Assembly: GCA_007136145.1 (NCBI GenBank)
Contig: SLHN01000275.1
Span: 1 to 5,747 of the forward strand
Direction: 5' to 3'
DNA from: Thioalkalivibrio sp.
Lineage (GTDB): Bacteria; Pseudomonadota; Gammaproteobacteria; Ectothiorhodospirales; Ectothiorhodospiraceae
Length of the DNA: 5,747 bases
The translations under genes were made by a program, and so were the position numbers. This document shows positions 4,601 through 5,747 of this stretch, piece by piece. The notes beneath the pieces are model-generated. The model saw nothing but the letters and a program-made list of their open reading frames with translations, made no database searches and was not told the origin of the DNA. The number at the start of each line of letters is the position of its first letter. The stretch's first letter is position 1.

Positions 4601-5747
4601 CACGCATCCTTCTGGTCGACGACGAAGCCGCGATCCGGCGCGGGGTAAGGCGCTTTCTGGAACACCACGGCTTCGATGTCGCGCTCGCGGAGGATCTGCA
4701 CAGCGCGCGCAGGCAGGCCTCGGAAGGCACATACGACCTTCTGCTCGCCGACCTGCGCCTTCCGGACGGCGAAGGCACCACTCTTATCGGCGAGTATCCC
4801 GACCTTCCGACCGTGATCATGACCAGTTACGCCTCGGTACCCTCCGCGGTCGAGGCGATGAAATCCGGCGCGATCGACTACATCGCCAAGCCGTTCGACC
4901 ACGATGCCCTGCTGCTGACCCTGCGCGCGGCGTTGCGCAGCAGCGCGCGGAGCGACCCGCGGGATCCGGTCGCGCGGGAAACCCCCGAAAATCATGGCCT
5001 GGTTGGCACGAGCCCCGCAATCGAGACCCTGCGCCAGCAGATGCGCCGAATCGCGGCCACCCACTCCACGGTCCTGATCCGCGGCGAATCCGGAACTGGC
5101 AAGGAGGTCGCGGCACGCGCCATACACAGCCTGAGCCCGCGTGCCGGTCAGCCGTTCATCCCGGTCAACTGCGCGTCGATACCGGAGGGACTGGTCGAGG
5201 CCGAACTATTCGGGCACGCCCAGGGCGCGTACACAGGTGCGGTGAAGGCCCGTGCAGGGCTGATCGAAGCCGCCCACGGCGGGGTGTTGTTTCTGGACGA
5301 GATCGGTGAACTCGCGCCGGCCGCTCAGGCCAGGCTGCTGCGCGTGCTCCAGGAAGGCGAAATCCGGCCGGTGGGTTCCACCCAGGCACGGCGCGTCGAC
5401 GTGCGCCTGCTCGCCGCCACCCATCGCGACCTCGAAGCAATGATCGAGACCGGAGATTTCCGCGCCGATCTCTACTATCGTCTGCGGGTTCTGGAAATCC
5501 GCATTCCGGCCCTACGCGAACGTCTGCAGGACCTGGACCTTCTCACCAGCCAGTTCCTGGCGGAACTGGGCCAACGCTTCACCAAGCCAGGACTGACCCT
5601 GAGCCAGGAAGCCCGTGATCGAATGCTCGAGTACGAATGGCCGGGAAACGTGCGGGAACTGAAAAACGCCATGGAACGCGCTGTGGTGCTCTCCGAAAGC
5701 GACCACATCGAATGGGAACATCTTGGGCTCGGGCATCCGGTATCGTC
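4597..5747 (+). CDS. cbrB: CbrB: NtrC-type sigma-54-dependent response regulator (3'-truncated by window edge)
   Basis: This is the cytoplasmic partner of CbrA, an activator that uses ATP hydrolysis to open sigma-54 RNA polymerase promoters. The window holds 383 complete codons of an expected 470-480. Receiver domain, 1-115: acidic pair D8-D9, phospho-acceptor D52 in LLADLRLPDG, T76-S77 and K98-P99. AAA+ domain, from about 134: Walker A G163-ESGTGK169, Walker B L231-FLDE235, sensor I region ATHRDL (274-279), arginine fingers in FRADLYYRL (R289, R295), sensor II WPGNVREL (348-355). The sigma-54 contact loop reads G210-AYTGA215, with Tyr in place of the usual Phe; the preceding stretch is FGHAQ rather than the common FGHEK. 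The Fis-type DNA-binding domain lies beyond the window. ATG 4597 overlaps the cbrA stop by four bases and has only a weak ribosome binding site, which fits coupled translation. Assignment as CbrB rather than another NtrC-family member rests on the adjacent cbrA and gene order. Confidence 0.92.
   Translation, partial: MTRILLVDDEAAIRRGVRRFLEHHGFDVALAEDLHSARRQASEGTYDLLLADLRLPDGEGTTLIGEYPDLPTVIMTSYASVPSAVEAMKSGAIDYIAKPFDHDALLLTLRAALRSSARSDPRDPVARETPENHGLVGTSPAIETLRQQMRRIAATHSTVLIRGESGTGKEVAARAIHSLSPRAGQPFIPVNCASIPEGLVEAELFGHAQGAYTGAVKARAGLIEAAHGGVLFLDEIGELAPAAQARLLRVLQEGEIRPVGSTQARRVDVRLLAATHRDLEAMIETGDFRADLYYRLRVLEIRIPALRERLQDLDLLTSQFLAELGQRFTKPGLTLSQEARDRMLEYEWPGNVRELKNAMERAVVLSESDHIEWEHLGLGHPVS

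Noticed and set aside
4584..5309. 241-codon plus-strand frame overlapping cbrB
   Set aside because: Out of frame with the clear receiver and AAA+ motifs of CbrB; Arg/Pro/Gly-rich shadow.
1..5747. CRISPR arrays, tRNA genes, insertion sequences, recent transfer
   Set aside because: No spaced direct repeats, cloverleaf, transposase or flanking target duplications were seen, and base composition looks even apart from the short A/C-rich patch before 1510.

Overview
This GC-rich window (roughly 60-65% G+C by eye) carries five genes on the plus strand in the order dksA (3' part) - gluQ - small membrane-protein gene - cbrA - cbrB (5' part). The same order is known from Pseudomonas, where the dksA/gluQ pair is followed by the CbrAB two-component system, so the window comes from a gammaproteobacterium. 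Protein details differ from the Pseudomonas versions I remember; a purple-sulfur or halophilic lineage (Chromatiales / Ectothiorhodospiraceae-like) is plausible, but this is only an inference from G+C and style.

Region by region: bases 1-306 are the C-terminal two thirds of DksA, the RNA polymerase secondary-channel factor of the stringent response. Bases 303-1262 encode glutamyl-Q tRNA(Asp) synthetase, which starts on a GTG overlapping the dksA stop. Bases 1263-1509 are the only sizeable gap. It holds a cluster of inverted repeats, including one REP-like palindrome, and a weakly supported short reading frame that runs into the next start codon. Bases 1510-1680 encode a 56-residue protein with two predicted membrane helices, in the position of the small ORF called cbrX in Pseudomonas. 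Bases 1670-4600 encode CbrA, a 976-residue histidine kinase whose sensor half is a complete SLC5/sodium-solute-symporter-type membrane domain. Bases 4597-5747 encode the receiver and most of the AAA+ domain of CbrB, an NtrC-type sigma-54 activator cut off by the window end.

The last three genes overlap by 11 and 4 bases, so they look like one translationally coupled unit: a small membrane protein, a transporter-like sensor kinase and its response regulator. In Pseudomonas this system senses carbon/nitrogen status, including histidine, and drives sigma-54 promoters such as those of the Crc-antagonising small RNAs. The reading here follows that precedent; nothing in the window itself identifies the stimulus or the targets. 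No tRNA, rRNA, CRISPR array, insertion sequence, convincing promoter or canonical terminator was found. The least explained parts are the small membrane protein and the structured gap before it.
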